From: Siphonodentalium dalli
Lineage: Eukaryota > Mollusca > Scaphopoda > Gadilida > Siphonodentaliidae
Length of the DNA stretch: 64,000 nt
Assembly (NCBI GenBank): GCA_032622095.1
Contig: CP136061.1
Location: 133,062,087 to 133,126,086 of the forward strand
Reading direction: 5' to 3'
Positions 11,701 to 26,700 of this stretch are shown here, piece after piece. A program made the position numbers and the translations under genes. The notes beneath the pieces were generated by a model, which searched no databases, was not told the origin of the DNA, and saw nothing but the letters and a program-made list of their open reading frames with translations. Each line of letters begins with the position of its first letter. Within the stretch, counting starts at the first letter, position 1.

Positions 11701-14700
11701 GTGGGACAAAAAAGATGAACCAAAGGTTGCTAGTTGAGTGCCATAGAATTCTGATGAACATATTAGTTTTAGCAGATTTAGTTTTATCTTTTGGAAGCTT
11801 ATATAATTTTTAAGAAAAATTATCTGTCAGTGTTGCAATTGCCTTGAATCTGCCCATTCAAAGATTGTAGAAATTAAGTCCCTAAATTACCACCTTGATT
11901 GCCCTTGAATGTTTGACACTGCCTACAGTAATGCCCTAAATAATCGACTTCTTAACCACAGCATAATTATGGGTAATTTTTCAGGATTTAGTCGGAAATA
12001 TGGATTCTTGCCATTCATCGGAAAGCTCTCATTGAGTGCTTTCCGATGAATGGCAACAAGTCATATTTCCGACTAAATCCTGAATAATTACCCATAATTG
12101 TGCTGTGGTTAAGGAGTCGTTTATTTAGGGCATTACTGTATGGAATGCATATTTCAAGAAACTTGACAAATGTCGAGAAATGGCTTTAAATTTCAGAATG
12201 GAGGTCTTTGAAGAACTTAAAAAAAATTCACAAAATGGCCTTGGCATTCATTAAAATTTTACTTGTATGAACCATGCATAATCCTTGCAAGACTGACTTA
12301 GGCATTTATATCCTTGCTTAATATTCAGTTGTAAACTTTGAAGTCAGATAAGACCTGCGATTTCTTGAACAATTAAATAATGTTAAAAAAAACGAAAGCC
12401 TTGTTCAAAATGAGTGTTGTTGAGTGCTTTGCAATTTAAGATTGAATCGAAAATAACCTTGAATATTCAGGTCACCACGATCCATTCACTGAGATCCGAT
12501 AGCATCAAAGCGACCAATTTTATTCATATAGTGTACAGGTCTTCAATCTTCCCTCTTATGAATGAAAATGAACTTATCAAAATGCAGAGGTCAGCAGTCA
12601 AAATTCCCCATACGCCTACGCAAATTTTTGCAGACTTCCACCAATTTGCTCGAACTTATCAAAATGCTGAAGGTCAGCTGTCAAAATTCCCCACACACCT
12701 ACACAAATTTTTGCAAAACTTCCACCAATTAGCTCGAGGCTGATAGTAAAAACTTCAGCTAGGTCATTTCGTGTAGATTTTATAAGAAAAGTCAGACACA
12801 CATATAACAATGAGTGAGGTGATATTTTCTTTTTATTGCAAGCTTTAGGTATGGGACTCGCTTGTGAGAAAATTGATGGATGAGTCAGGCTGCGATGTGA
12901 TTTTCTTGTCTTAGTATATAGGCTTACGTTGCCTCAGGGTACATTGAACTGGTGACCTGAATGAACACATCCTAGTGTGTGTTATGATAATTGTTATGAG
13001 AAAATTCCTTTGATGTTGTCAAGCTAGCTTCCTGTCCTGTTTTACTGTTATAATACCAGGATTTTTGCAAAAAGATTGATATTGAAGAACAAAGTACCTA
13101 TGTTGACAATGAAAGAGGAATTTAAGACACATTTGTACATACTTAGAGGCAATTTAATAACAATTCTTGCACATTAATTTATAGGATGTTCAATGATACA
13201 GTGGCAGGTTTAAATCCATTGCAGGTGATTAACTGTTTAAAACTGGATACTTACTGTGATTTGTTAACGTGATGTGAAACATTACGCTGAGGTGTTCCAA
13301 ACAGAATAACAAATAATCATGCCAAAATAAGTTATTTTCATAAATTTTATATCCCAATAGTCAGAAAACAGTGTCATTGTTTTAAACGAAATACATGCAG
13401 TCATTATTATTGACACAATAAATGCTGCAATGTTTCCCAATAATGGTCTCGATTAAAGTAGTATATATTTACATTTGAGCATAGTTCAACTGTTGTATTC
13501 TGTGAAATGGTACAGTCGATGTGGTTGGAAATTTTAATAATCTTAGTTCATTGCAACATTCTTTCATTGGGGATAGTGTCTGGATACTAACTAATTAATT
13601 TTATTCAAGTACACAATATGTCTTTTAGCTTATGTTAGAGATTCAGGCTTCTAACCCCACTTCCAACAACAACTTAATTTTAATACAAGCATTTTTTATA
13701 CCACTGTCACCACTATTGATATCTTGTCTTTAAAAGTGCAAAATGTTATTGCCATTGATTGCAAATATATTAAAACTTCATTATTCCGTATAATTCTCAA
13801 AAGTTCTGAGGTATTCATGTATTTTATTTCTATAATGTCAATGTGATTTCTTTAATAGGAATTACATGAAATATTTACTACATTTATTTGTAAATGAGAG
13901 ACTACAACTCTAAGAAATATTTTAGACTGTCACCCAATTGCACAACATTTTGAATAAAAACATAAAAAGCTCAGTCAGTCTGACTTTCTATGTGGTGTTT
14001 CTCATATTCATATTTTCTGGGGTTTTTCTTGCAGGAACAAGACCGGCAGGATTACAAACTGTGGGTGAAATCTGGAGGCGATAGCACATGGTACCCCCTC
14101 ATAGGTGAGTGAATTATGGCTTGCATATCAAATCATTCCATATTAGAATGAGTGTTTTCATTTTCAGCTGAAAGTTTGAAAATGCACACTTCCAGAAATG
14201 AGACTATGTAGTAATTTGCCTGGGATATAGAGTTATCAGTAAGTTTTCTAAAAGAGCATGCCATGATTTTGAAATAAATAGTGTACACCACACTTTGTAC
14301 ACATATAATTTGCTGCTATATATTCATTTTAGCAATATTTATCGGTGGTGTGTGATTCTAGTTTGACCAGTTTCTGCCATTTAATTGGCTCCACCCTTAT
14401 AACCTTTCGTGTTGCCAAAATGTTCCACTCCCAACATTTCAAATAATTTTGAGTTTGCTCCAAGTGCGAGCCCTTCGCCAGTGCTGTTTGTGACATTAAC
14501 CTCTTCGCTGCTATGATGTCCATATTAAACAATTACGGACGTAAAAGTGCACGTCACACTAGCAGTAGGCCATTATTCATAACTGGAACTCAGAGATTGG
14601 TTCATCTGAATAAATGTATCTCAAAGTTTCAAATAGTGTATGGTGTTCCTCGATTGTGAACGATAATAGTCTTTCAACTGAGTCAGTTTTATGGTTCTTG

Positions 14701-17700
14701 TGATATTCCCTTTATATTTTTCCACTGGGAAATGGCAATAATGTCAACAGCCCAGCACATGACGTCAATTAGCAGCAAAGAGGTTAATTTTAGTCTGCTG
14801 TGAAGTAATATAATGCCATGCATCGAACTAAGACGCCATTCATTACCCAGAATAAATCAAACTGTTATGGTCAAGACATCAGTTTATATTGGAAGGCCAG
14901 CCCACTGACCTTAAAAATCAAATTGAAAACACATAATATGACATCAAGATTAAACAGCATCATTGTTACCTATTTCATAGTAAGAGAGTTTAGAGGTCAC
15001 ATGTATTACAGAGGTTATAACCTATTAGGTATGTGTACAAGAATTAGTGACCAAGGACTTGCAGTCCCTGACCTCAGAATTCAAATTGAAAACACATAAC
15101 CTGACATTAAGATTAAACATCACTATATATTGGTATTTCCTCAGTAACAGAGTTGAAAGGTCATAATTCTAATTAACACCTGAGCATACCTGCCAATTAA
15201 CTGATTAACCTTTTGACAGGGGCTGCTACTGGGTTACATGAATGCAGGCTCATTAGTACTAATTGGTTCCTATTCACTGCTGGGCTGGTTCTTAATAGTA
15301 AAAGCTTTCTTTAATTAAGATTTAATGGAAAAGTTAAATGTTTCTGTAAATGTGCCTAACTGTTTCTATTTATTTTATTTGGGAAAGCGCTCATGTGTTG
15401 AGCAGTCCTACTGAGTAATAAGTTAATACCCAGAAATTATTGGATAAATAATACATAATGTTTGAGTGCCAACCAGTAATATCTTAAGTATTTAATTGAG
15501 TAATCAGAGAAAATGCTATAAAAGTAAATTACAGTAACAACTAACATTAAAAAATAGCGTCAAATGATTGACATATCATATTATATGTTTAAGAACAGTA
15601 TTAAGTCATCAAGCATTCACAAGTAACTCATTACTCATCAATGTCCCAAATTAAATAAAAAGCAAATATCACTCTAGAATATTATTTGAAATTCCTCGCC
15701 TTTCCCTACAATTCAAATTCCTAAATATTTTTTTTTAACCCTTTACCCAACAGAAGGGTATGTGCCAATGCATTCTCTTATATATGCGAGTCGACCATAG
15801 GTCGCCTCGCATATATAAGAGAATGCATTGGCTTAACACATTAAAAATTATAAAATTGTTAAAGAATGTAAGAAAAAATGGTAAAAAGTGTTAAAAAAAG
15901 ATTTTTTTTAGGCCAATGCATTCTCTTATATATGAGAGAATGCATTGGCACAGGGCATAACTGTAACCATCACAATGTGGTCAAGGAGCCGGTTCCAGTG
16001 ATATCCATATTTGTATGGTTCTATTGAGACAGACCGAAGATATTTTAGGCTGTTGAAGCTTTATTTGGCCGGTTTTGGCCGGTTTGTTGGGTAAAGGGTT
16101 AAACAATATTTATTTGCCCCAATTAATGTTACAATTATGATGAACAACATTTTGATGATGAAAACATGTGTAGAATAGAAAAAGAGGGAAGAGGATCTAG
16201 CAGCAAGCAGATCTAGATATCGGCTTTAGTTGGAGTAAACAATGTTTATTTTCAAAAAAATTAAACATATAACACAAACAAAATACACATGTAGATACAG
16301 AGAGATTGAGAAAGAGGATTGGAGGATCAGCTTTTGTTGATCTATCTCCTCAGGAAAGTAGGAAGATTGTAGAAATAAAGAAACAAAAATGGCAAATATT
16401 GCCCAAAATCGACAAACAATAGGTCTAAGAAATGATGGTATATTTTGTAATTATAGAGACGAGTTAACAATATGTGTTGAAAGGTAATAAGGAGAAGGGA
16501 TAGAGAGAGAGAGAGAGAATGTGAAAGAAAAGTCATTACCACTGTTCTGATAATTTTGAAACTAGGTGTTATGAAATAAACTATTTTGAAATGAGTTGCT
16601 AAAATTTTCACAATCAAAGTCCGCCTCCTATCCCCTCCCCCACCCACCCTACATACATGTATTTATCGTTACTTCTTACTTTGATCTTGATATGATTTCT
16701 TGTTCACACCATTTTGTATCCTCCATGTTAAACAGATTTATATCTGCTGACTAGATTGCCATCTAACATAGTGTCAATTTGTCATATTTTAATTGCGACA
16801 CATATTAAATTAGCCTTTCCAGGTTCTTCAATAATTTTTTATTGTAAAGGACCTAATAAAAATATATTGTTTTCCCGTTACCTACCCTACCCATACAAGC
16901 CATTACCTGCTGGAAGTATTTTATTGGCCTATCAGACTTAATTAATTGGCTCATTAAAATGCATATAAAACTGTTTTCTGTTGCCTAGTGTGGCAGTTGC
17001 TAGTTAATTTTGATGATATTTACATGAATAACTCAAGTTTTGAATCTCAAATCACTAATTTTAAGCTGATTTGGATTTCTATATATCGGAACAAAATCTT
17101 GGAGCAAATTCATTTGAAATTTTTTGTTCTGTAAATAGGTTTATTGCAAATAAAATGTAGCAAAGGGCCAGACAACAGGCATGCAGGCCTATACAAGTCC
17201 CACCCAACAAAATATAAAATGAAAATGTCCTAAACATGGCTGAAGAGACTTTAGTTTGAACTTTAACCCGATCTGACCTTCGATTTCACTCTTTGATCCG
17301 ATCAAAACTTTCAATAAATCAGTTGCTTCAGATTACCGAATCGTAATTCTGACCACTTTGTTTCTGACTCTATATCACGTCACATGTCCCATTTATTCCC
17401 CCATTAACCGGCTTCCTTTGATGTACTCTCAGATTAATAGGTAACTACAGGTAACACACCTGTCTCCTCACTGACAGGTGACCTAACAATAGACTGGCCT
17501 GGTGGTCATTAATCTCCCTAGACCAGTACCCTACCTGAGAACAGATACCACTTTGTGGCACATGTCAGATATCAAGGCTACACCAAAGCTTAGCCAGGTG
17601 ACCTCAGCTGACAGGGGATTTTCTGCATTAAATTGTTATTCCCAGCTTAGATTTCACTCCCAAGCAGTGGATGACATGAGATTTTCTGACTGGCATGAGA

Positions 17701-20700
17701 TTTTCCTTCAGTGTGTAGTAATTTTGACACAAGATAATTAGCCCAAAATGTACTGATCTCATGAGATTTATCACAAAAAATTGTACTTATGGAGTCTAGA
17801 CTTAGAATCACCGATAAAATTCCAATAAGATACCAAAGTTTGATCAAAGCCTGACAGTTACAGTAATGCCCTAAATAATCGACTCCTTAACCACAGCAGA
17901 ATTATGGGTAATTTTTCAGGATTTAGTCAGAAATATGGCTTGTTGCCTTTCATCGGAAAGCTCAATATTTATATAAAGCCATATTTCCGACTAAATCCTG
18001 AAAAATTTATGGCATTACTGTAACTATCAGGCTTTGATAAAGATTATATATATAATGAATATAAGAACAAAGTTTATATATTTCTCCATGTTCTTCTTAG
18101 TGGTGATATTTGTAATCAATTACAATCAATTTTTGGCACATTTATCCACAGCGAGTGCCTCGGGTCCCTTTAATAGTGGGGCTTATAGAGGAAATTTCAA
18201 CATTGTTGTGTCAAATAGGATTTTCCATAAAAAGTTTATAATTTATGATGACTACTGTTATGTGCTGTGACAACATGTCCATATTTAGATTTAAAATTAT
18301 TCAATTTCTACAGAATTAAATTACAATAGACATACACATTTGAATGGAAACAGTATCAATTGAGCTCCAAATATAAATAAATCTATATAAAACCCCAAAA
18401 CTTCTGCCCTTTAATCACTCAAGCAATATTGCTTCCTAATGGTATCTAATTAATAACAGGTTTCCTTTGATGTCTCCATCCTATCTTTTTGATCAAACAA
18501 TTAATCACAGTTGAACTGTGCTCAGGTGTTTGTGTTCACCTATTAAGATAACAATTAAAACACACTCTCAACAAACTAATTAGCAACTTTTGTCTATCAC
18601 CTTGCAGCAGCCCAGCATGGTAGTGAAAGTCATATATAAGCTGTGGGCTGTCCCTACCATACCATAGGAAGGAAATCACTGATTAATTTTTCACACCTAA
18701 TTGATTTGAGCCAAGGTATATAAAACTAGACTATACAAAGCCAGGGGGTGTGTAGTTCTGAGCCAGCCAATAACAAGCCTGTCTGACTTAGCAGAGATTT
18801 GAACAGTTATCTCGCACCTGTGTGCTTTTTCAGGAGTGGGCTTGTGAGGTGTACACACATGAGATATATATCTCTGCACTGGACCACTTCAGTATTATTC
18901 TGTTAGACCAGCAGTGACTCCACTGTTCATTTTATGTGAAAGTCAAGTGCTGTGTTTTGTGACTTGTTATTTGACAATGTGGATTTACCTGTGATTTAAA
19001 TTGGATTTTTTTTCAACGATTCTTGTTCCATAATGAAGTTGGGACTGATAGATCTTGATTGTTTATATTCACCAAATGGTATGTAAAATGTTAATTGATT
19101 TTATCGTTTAATTTATTTTTCTTTAATAATTTAATTTAACTGCTTTGGGATCAATTTTATTTCGAGAGTGGAATGGCATATTTGGTTATGATTTTTAATG
19201 CACTCTGAAATTTTTCAACTCTTTCAATTTTTTATTTTGCACTTTTAAATAGTTTTTTTCATATTCTAGTACTAGTATTGGTCGTTTTAGAATAAAATAT
19301 AAATTATAATTGTGATTTCAAATTATCTTTCACAATCAGTATACAATCTTGAGTTTGAAGATGAAGAAAAGCGAAACAAATTTATTATTAAGAAATTAAG
19401 AGTTTGGCATTAAATTTTTATAATTAGATTACACATCAGTTTTAAATTTGTTGACATTTTGAATTAAGTCAGTCAGAACAAAAATTTAAATACTAAAAAT
19501 AACAACCAGTGAGATCATGTTTGAAGGTTTGGGAGCCAAGCCTTGAAATAGTGTGCCTGTCATTTGCAGAATAAGGTTCCCAGAGGGTGAATATAGTGAT
19601 TCTACCCCACATAGCGGGCTAGCATCACCAAATTCACCCTCTGGGAACCTCATTCTGCAAATGACACACATTATTTCAAGGCTTGTTGGGAGCTGCAAAT
19701 GTTGAACAGTTCCATATTTATAACACAAATTTGAGGATGTGGACTTTGAGAATTTTATTTCAAGTGGTGGGGGGGGGGGGGGGGGGGGGGGGTCCGGACT
19801 ATATATATACATGTATGCAGAACCTAGAATTCCTAGACACTGCATTCTCTTATTATATATGTGAGGCTCTGCGCTGGCACAGGATCTTTAATGTAATGCT
19901 GCACCAGCACACAGCAGATGTTTTTCCACAATTTTCAAGTTAAGTCATTTTGTTTGAGAATGTTTTTTTTTGGCCAATGGCCAATAATTCCATTCAGCAG
20001 TTCATAGCAACGTAATGTGATGACTATTGAAATAGTGAATTCCTATGAAAAATTGGGGTTCCCTGATACCGATACTTGTATGTAGTTGAGCCAATTGGGA
20101 GGGAGGTTGGATGGGTATGAAAGAGTCTACTCCCCATAGGTGTATGACAATGTCACTGTTGATAAGGCATAGAAAATAATAAGTTGCCTAATATGTTTTA
20201 TTTTTAGAAATTGTTGGTTCTCCAAGTTTATGTAAGAATAAAGTTGATAAGGTTAATGATGGAAATTATGTAATCGGCAAAAATTGTCAATCATACTCAA
20301 TAATGAGGTCACCAAAGTCATAAATGATAATATTACCCACAATTCACCCTGGGACTGACATATGTGCATCCTACAGTCATAATAACAAACACTCATTACA
20401 GCAAATTCACTCGTCATAATACTCAACACACATTACAGCAAATTCACTCGTTCTTGCATCCCTTTACTTTGGGCCGGTGGGGCATAACCAGTGATAAAGA
20501 GCCTTCTATATATATATGTCCTGCATACTATAACTATGTAATTAAGACAGATTAGTACGAGTCGATTTGTGACTCAAACTTCGGCGAGTTGTCAGTGTTC
20601 GCCCGTCATGCATGTGACACACAGTACACCAAGTTTCTTCAGTGAACACTTTGATGGACTACTGTGTTGGGGAGCCGGGATGTTAAAATTTCGGAGAAGT

Positions 20701-23700
20701 CGTTCTCATAATGATCTTTTGGATACGAGTGAGTTGAGATTCTGTGTGGATGTGTCATGGATTGTAATCTGTTATTCAGTGGAGAATTTAGGAATTGTCA
20801 AAGCTTTAGTTCTAGTTTTCTCAACTAATTAGTATTTCTAACCAAATAAATCCATATTTAAGTGGTTTGACCTACAATGGTTATCACGAGTTGACTATAC
20901 TCAGGCTAGTGGAAATTGTGTTAAACTTCTTGTTTAGTGCTATATGTGTACTTTTAAATGAAAACAAATTATATTGAAATGAAAAATGCCATATGGTGTA
21001 ACATTATCAGTAAACTGTGTAATTGCTAGCAGACAATTCAACCAATTCAAATCTGGATTTACATCTACTGGTACTATAAATTAATACATTGATTATAGTT
21101 TACATTAATCTGTTATATACTAAATGAATTCTCCCATTCAATTATAAAAGTATACATTGGAATGGTCTATTATTTATTTTTGAGCAGATGACAAAAATAC
21201 ATGCAAAAATAATACAAGTGCAGAAGAATTCACTTTCATTGATGGGAAATGTTCAGATAATAAGTATGAACTTATTTTCTGAACATTTCCTATAAAGGAA
21301 ACTACTCATCAATAATTATTTAGTATAAAAACGGTTAAGATAGTAATCACAATGGATAAGTATAATGAATAAAAAAAATCCACTCTTACAAATTCTAACA
21401 GTTATAATATTTCATCATTGAAACAGAATAAAATATACATTAGGCCTTTTCATATGGGCTTTAAAATTTTGTTTTCCTTCAAGTTCATTGTAAATAAACA
21501 AGTTTGACAGAATTTATAGTAAACTTTGTATGGTCTAATCAGTTGTCATAATGGTTCCACTTGTACATATAAAATGCAGTTAATTGTCATGTCTCTTTAG
21601 ATTCCAGATTGTGTGTTGACTTATATTCTGACAATTAGCAATATGTTTTACATGTTTATGCTGCATAAAATTAGAGTAAACTTATAAATTATGGCCTAGC
21701 GAATTTGTCACTTGCAATGCAGGGGGTCAGAACCTCTAGGCTATTTGTACCAATTTGATTACAAATGCATTAGCAGCATGATATAATCATTTTACATGGT
21801 ATAACAGATCTAATATATAAATACAGCAAAATGCTGTGCTAGCTAAACAAAATTATAGATAATGAATTGCATGATTTTTCTTTCCCAAAACTTATGGGTA
21901 TACCTAAACACAATTATTTTGGGTGTTAACCCTTTGGCGAGTAGAACGACATATATGTCGCCGTTAGTTTGCGAGTGGAACGATATATATTTCGTTTCAG
22001 GAAGTGTCATTTTACCGGTATGTAGACATAACTTTAATAAATCATCTGATTTATAAATGATTTGTATAGGAGTTATTTTGAATAATATAATGTCCCAAAT
22101 GTATAAGTGCAATCGATTATGATAACACACGTTAACAGAAAAATCACATAAATTAAAACTGATTATTGGACCCTTTTGACCCCAACTTGTTAATAATTAT
22201 TGCTATGACATTGACGTTAAATTTACTTATGATGTCATGTATATGACATTACAAATACTCTCCAAAGGGTTAATTAAATTAGATTGAACCAATGTGATAT
22301 CTGAGGCACTATCAATCATTTCCATAGCGGAATAAAGATTTTTTATTCATTGAACGTTATATAAAACAAGATATATTAATATAAACTGTACAATTTTTAT
22401 TTTGTCAACAGACTGCAACTTTGTTACAAGAAAAATAATAGTAACAGCCAGATAATCATAATTAATTACAAACTAGACGCTGACGCTCCCCTGGTTATCA
22501 CAAACTTTTGTATTCATCAAAACAGGCCCTGTTGAATAGAATGTGGTGCTAGTTGCACTAAGCTTCTCTGTATGGAATATATCATTATTGTTGCTGCTTT
22601 CTCTCAGATCTAACATGACCATGTTCTCATTTCAGGCCATGAGATTCCATACAACATCAAGATGGGGGCCATTCGTGACCTGTGTCGATCGCAGTCAGGT
22701 GATGACCTCTCAGAGAGCATAAAAAATATCCTCCAATCAGTGTCCAGCGATATCAAATGTGAATTCAGCCTCAATAAAACAAAACACTCACCACAGAAGC
22801 ATACAATTGGTAAGGATTGCCATATTTTATTTTGAAGACATTGCTTTATTTTTTCAGCGATAACAGCAGAATTACACCAGTACACATGTAAATTTATCTT
22901 GCATTTGCACATTTTACAATATTATCTGCAGAGCCAATAATCTTTATCTATACACATAATCTTCTGTGCCATCCGGGACAGTTATCCTTTCAAAGAACAG
23001 TTACTTGATTGTAAAATATAACTTCAATGAAAATTTTCAATATAGTCAAAGAAAGACAACTCTATGTTACTTCAGCAATTTATCTTTGCTTTTTTTTATC
23101 TTGCGCTAGGATCTTAGTTCATTGAATAAGTATATTATACCTGAGAACTTTACTTGTAATAAAATATTGTAGTAACAGATTTCTATTTAATTGTCAGATT
23201 TCTGGATAAATTTATATATTTCATTCTTATTTCCATAGATCTTCCGAGAAATAAGAAGCTGAAGAAGACAAAGAAGTCGCCACTGATTAGAAACCCATTC
23301 AGGAGGGCAAATAAATGCGTGCTATTCGGAAAAGTTCTGGACGACAATGTTCCTAAACCTGTCATGGTATGTAACATTTATCTTCATATTGATTCTATTC
23401 TTCATCTGAGAATAGCTACCAACAGACACTTCAAATTTAATAATGAACTTTGAGTATGATGACAAGATTCTATGGTAAAATGTATATCATAGACTCGATT
23501 GTCACTGAAAAGTGTACATACCAATAGGTATATAGAATTCACATCCATGAAAAATAAAAACAATCAAGCTCATCTCTTCTCTGTTTTATTCAATTCACTC
23601 TAAATGACTAGTCACTGAAAACTCTATATTCTTTTGTCAATCAATTTTAGTTTTTTTTTGTGATTAAGACAAATGTACTGATCATTATAACCTTTCACAG

Positions 23701-26700
23701 GATCTTCTAACTATCCTATTTCGAGAAGGACCATACACGACGGGAATACTTAGGAAAAGTCCGAACCAGAAAACTGTCCGTGAGCTGCGAGAGAAGCTCG
23801 ACGATGGTGAAGATTTACCAACTGAGCCGATATCGCCTCTTGTGGCTGGTGCCCTTATAAAGGTAAGTAGATGACAGGTAGTGAAACCGTTTTTGATACT
23901 CATTCAGTCATTTGTATGGATTTTCAGCTAATTGAGCCAAAAGAAAATACCCATGAATTCAGTAAATAATCCTAGGCATGCATTCAGTTATGAATGGTTA
24001 AGTCTAAAAATTTAACAAACTGCAGCTCCCTGCAACACTATTAGCAGTCATTCGTTATTTTCTGTTTGGCAAATGTAAAATTTATAACATTTTGTTCTAA
24101 GAAAGAAAATAAGTTTGAGGAAATAACAGTCAAGCTGACATCAGGTACATATATGATGTTGTTTGTAAATGTTTCTGATATAGTGAGGTATAAATTGTTT
24201 CTAATTCAATTCTTGTGCACTTGCAGGAGTACATCAGAAAAATTCCAGACTCTTTGATGATGTGGGGACTGTTTAATGATTGGGTTAATGTGAGTGGCGT
24301 AAAAGACGAACAGGAGAGAATCAATGGAATAAAAGGGTAAGTCGAAGATCAGATGTGTGAAATATTATTTCTGGAAAATATTGTGCCGGACATTTGCACA
24401 ATTAGGTCCCCAGAGGGTGAATTTAGTGGCTTTACCCCGCACATTGGGCTAGCATCACTAAATTCACATTCTGGAGACCTCATATTGCTGAGGCCTCAAT
24501 TTTCCCTGGAAAGAATCTTTATTATAAAATTAACAAGTTTTTTTAGTTTCTTTGGAAACTTCTTTACAATGATTCTTTTTATTTTTTAGTTTAGTTTATC
24601 TATATCCCCAAATTAGCAGATGACATAGTGCATAATCAAGGGTGCCCAATGGGTGCACTTCATCACCTGGGAACATAAATCTGAGAGTCTAGGTCTCCCA
24701 TAGCAGATGAGACCATGCAGAATGAGGTCCCTAGAGGATGAAGTTGGTGATGCTAGTCCACTGTGCAGATTAGCGTCATTAAATTCACCCACTGGGGACC
24801 TCAGTCGACAAATGTCTGGCACCATAATTTCAGACCTGGCATCAATCCCAGAGTACATCTTTAGTTTTGTGGAATATTCTTTTGAATCTGAACTATTAAT
24901 TATTATATCTTATAATATAACTTATATCTTGTTTCCTCTAATTTCAGTTTACTTCAGAAATTACCAGACGTGAATATAAATCTCCTTAAGCATATTATAT
25001 GTGTTCTGTGGTACATCAACGAAAACAACATAGAAAACAAGATGAACTCTAAAAACCTCGCCATATGCTTATCTCCAAGTCTGCTTGTTCCACCAGATGG
25101 TGTCTATGACAATCCAGTATTCTGTAAAGTGACACAGACAATGATCGATGAAGCTCCGACTATATTTGGGGAGGACGTTCTGAACATGTTCGGAGAGCCG
25201 CCTCACAAAGTGCCATACTCAAGTACAGATTCCGACAGTCTCCATAGTCTGCTTAGTGGGAATGGTGAGTTTGTAATTAATTTATGAACTTTAACCCTTT
25301 CTTTACTAAATGGAATCTGCCATACAGTTATAAAAGTATTAATTGGAATAGCCTATTGTTCATCTGGAGGGGTGTTCAGGAAATATGAGCAGACGGCACA
25401 ATAGAAAGTGCAGATGGGTCCCTAATCATTGGCAGGAAATGTTCAGATATTTACTGAACTTATTATCTGATCATTTCATACGGGATAACTACAATAATGC
25501 CCTAAATAATTGACTTCTTAACCTATGGGAGACTTGCAAATATAAGAGAATGCATTGGCACATGAGTTTTAAAGCTGCATCAGCGCAGCTCCCGTCATGA
25601 AAGGGTTTTTTGAGATTCCTTTTTTTTCCAATGGTATAACTTTAAATCATGTAATAAAATATAATTACTAGTAGAAGCATGGTCACTATTGATGGCTTTA
25701 AGCTGTCATTTATGCCAAAAATTATACTTCAAATTTTACTAAGTTTCTGTTTAATTATTTATTTCAGATGGCTCAATTGATTCCATATACAACATATGTG
25801 GAACAACTTCATCTCACAACATTCCATCTCCGAACAATCTCAGCCGAGACTCAGGTTTACTTAGTGACAACCCGCTGGACGATGACCTTCTGACACCAGA
25901 AGAAGGGACTGAAGAAAGACCTTTCCTGAGGAAAACCAATTCACAGGAAATCGACAGAAAAACCAAACGATATGGACATTTATTTAGCAGAAGTTACGAC
26001 GATGATTTCGAGGAACCTGTCCCGCCGCCTCGAAAACCACGGAGACCACCTTACAACCAATCGCTTTCATTCAATGTCAATGCTGGAAGATGGCATGCAG
26101 AAAAGTTTGAATCAGACCCAAATTTGTCCAATTTTAATAGCTACGATGACATGGGTATGCTTGTTAAGTCGAGGAGTGGTGGTCGGCTGTTTTATACGGA
26201 TGAAGAGAGCAACAGTCCACCTCAGCGTTCAATAGACATGAGGAAGAAACTCATTCGCCAATCTTCAGTTGACTCATCGCCGACATCACCTCTCTGCAAG
26301 TCAATTGGTAGTTCGGATAGTATGTCATTTTCGTCAAACACATCAATTCACAACATTTACGACAGTGGGAACCTTCTAAGTGACCGGGGTGATATTCATA
26401 TCGCCTACAGTTCAGCAAGTTCGGAAGACCAGGATGAAGTAGAAACTGTTATTCCTCAACCACCAAAAGAATTCCGATCGTCTTTCAGACTGAGTCTTGA
26501 TTCAAATCTTCCACTTAAACGTGGTGAAAGTTACTCGACAAGTGTTGATTCCGGAATTCTATCAATGTCTAATAACTCAATGAAAACAAGCAGACAGCTA
26601 TCTGAGTGCAGTTCCATTGGTGCTGGTGATTTTGTTCAAAGCATGTCACTTGATTCAAAAAGCGGGAATGATTTCCATGTGGAAAGCGAAAGTGAGAACA

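Larger units (their letters stand above)
9428..14034. other. RhoGAP intron filled with repeats
   Basis: This 4.6-kb intron holds two family-A elements (10312, 11239), one family-C element (10793), one family-B element (11936), an 82-bp tandem duplication (12573) and a family-M copy (about 13262). No further exon with matching phase was seen. Confidence 0.6.

Noticed and set aside
12414-12743. 109-residue ORF
   Set aside because: It is open because of the 82-bp tandem duplication; no matching phase or splice consensus with neighbouring exons.
14818-15099. 93-residue ORF at the 170-bp tandem duplication
   Set aside because: It spans the duplication; no splice site in the correct phase (1 to 1) was found, so it is not an extra RhoGAP exon.
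18034-18270. 78-residue ORF with a hydrophobic stretch
   Set aside because: The AT-rich translation looks like a membrane segment by composition only; it has no upstream promoter and a donor was not found.
19486-19845. Minus-strand ORF with a run of nine prolines
   Set aside because: The prolines come from the G24 run and the rest from the family-A element.
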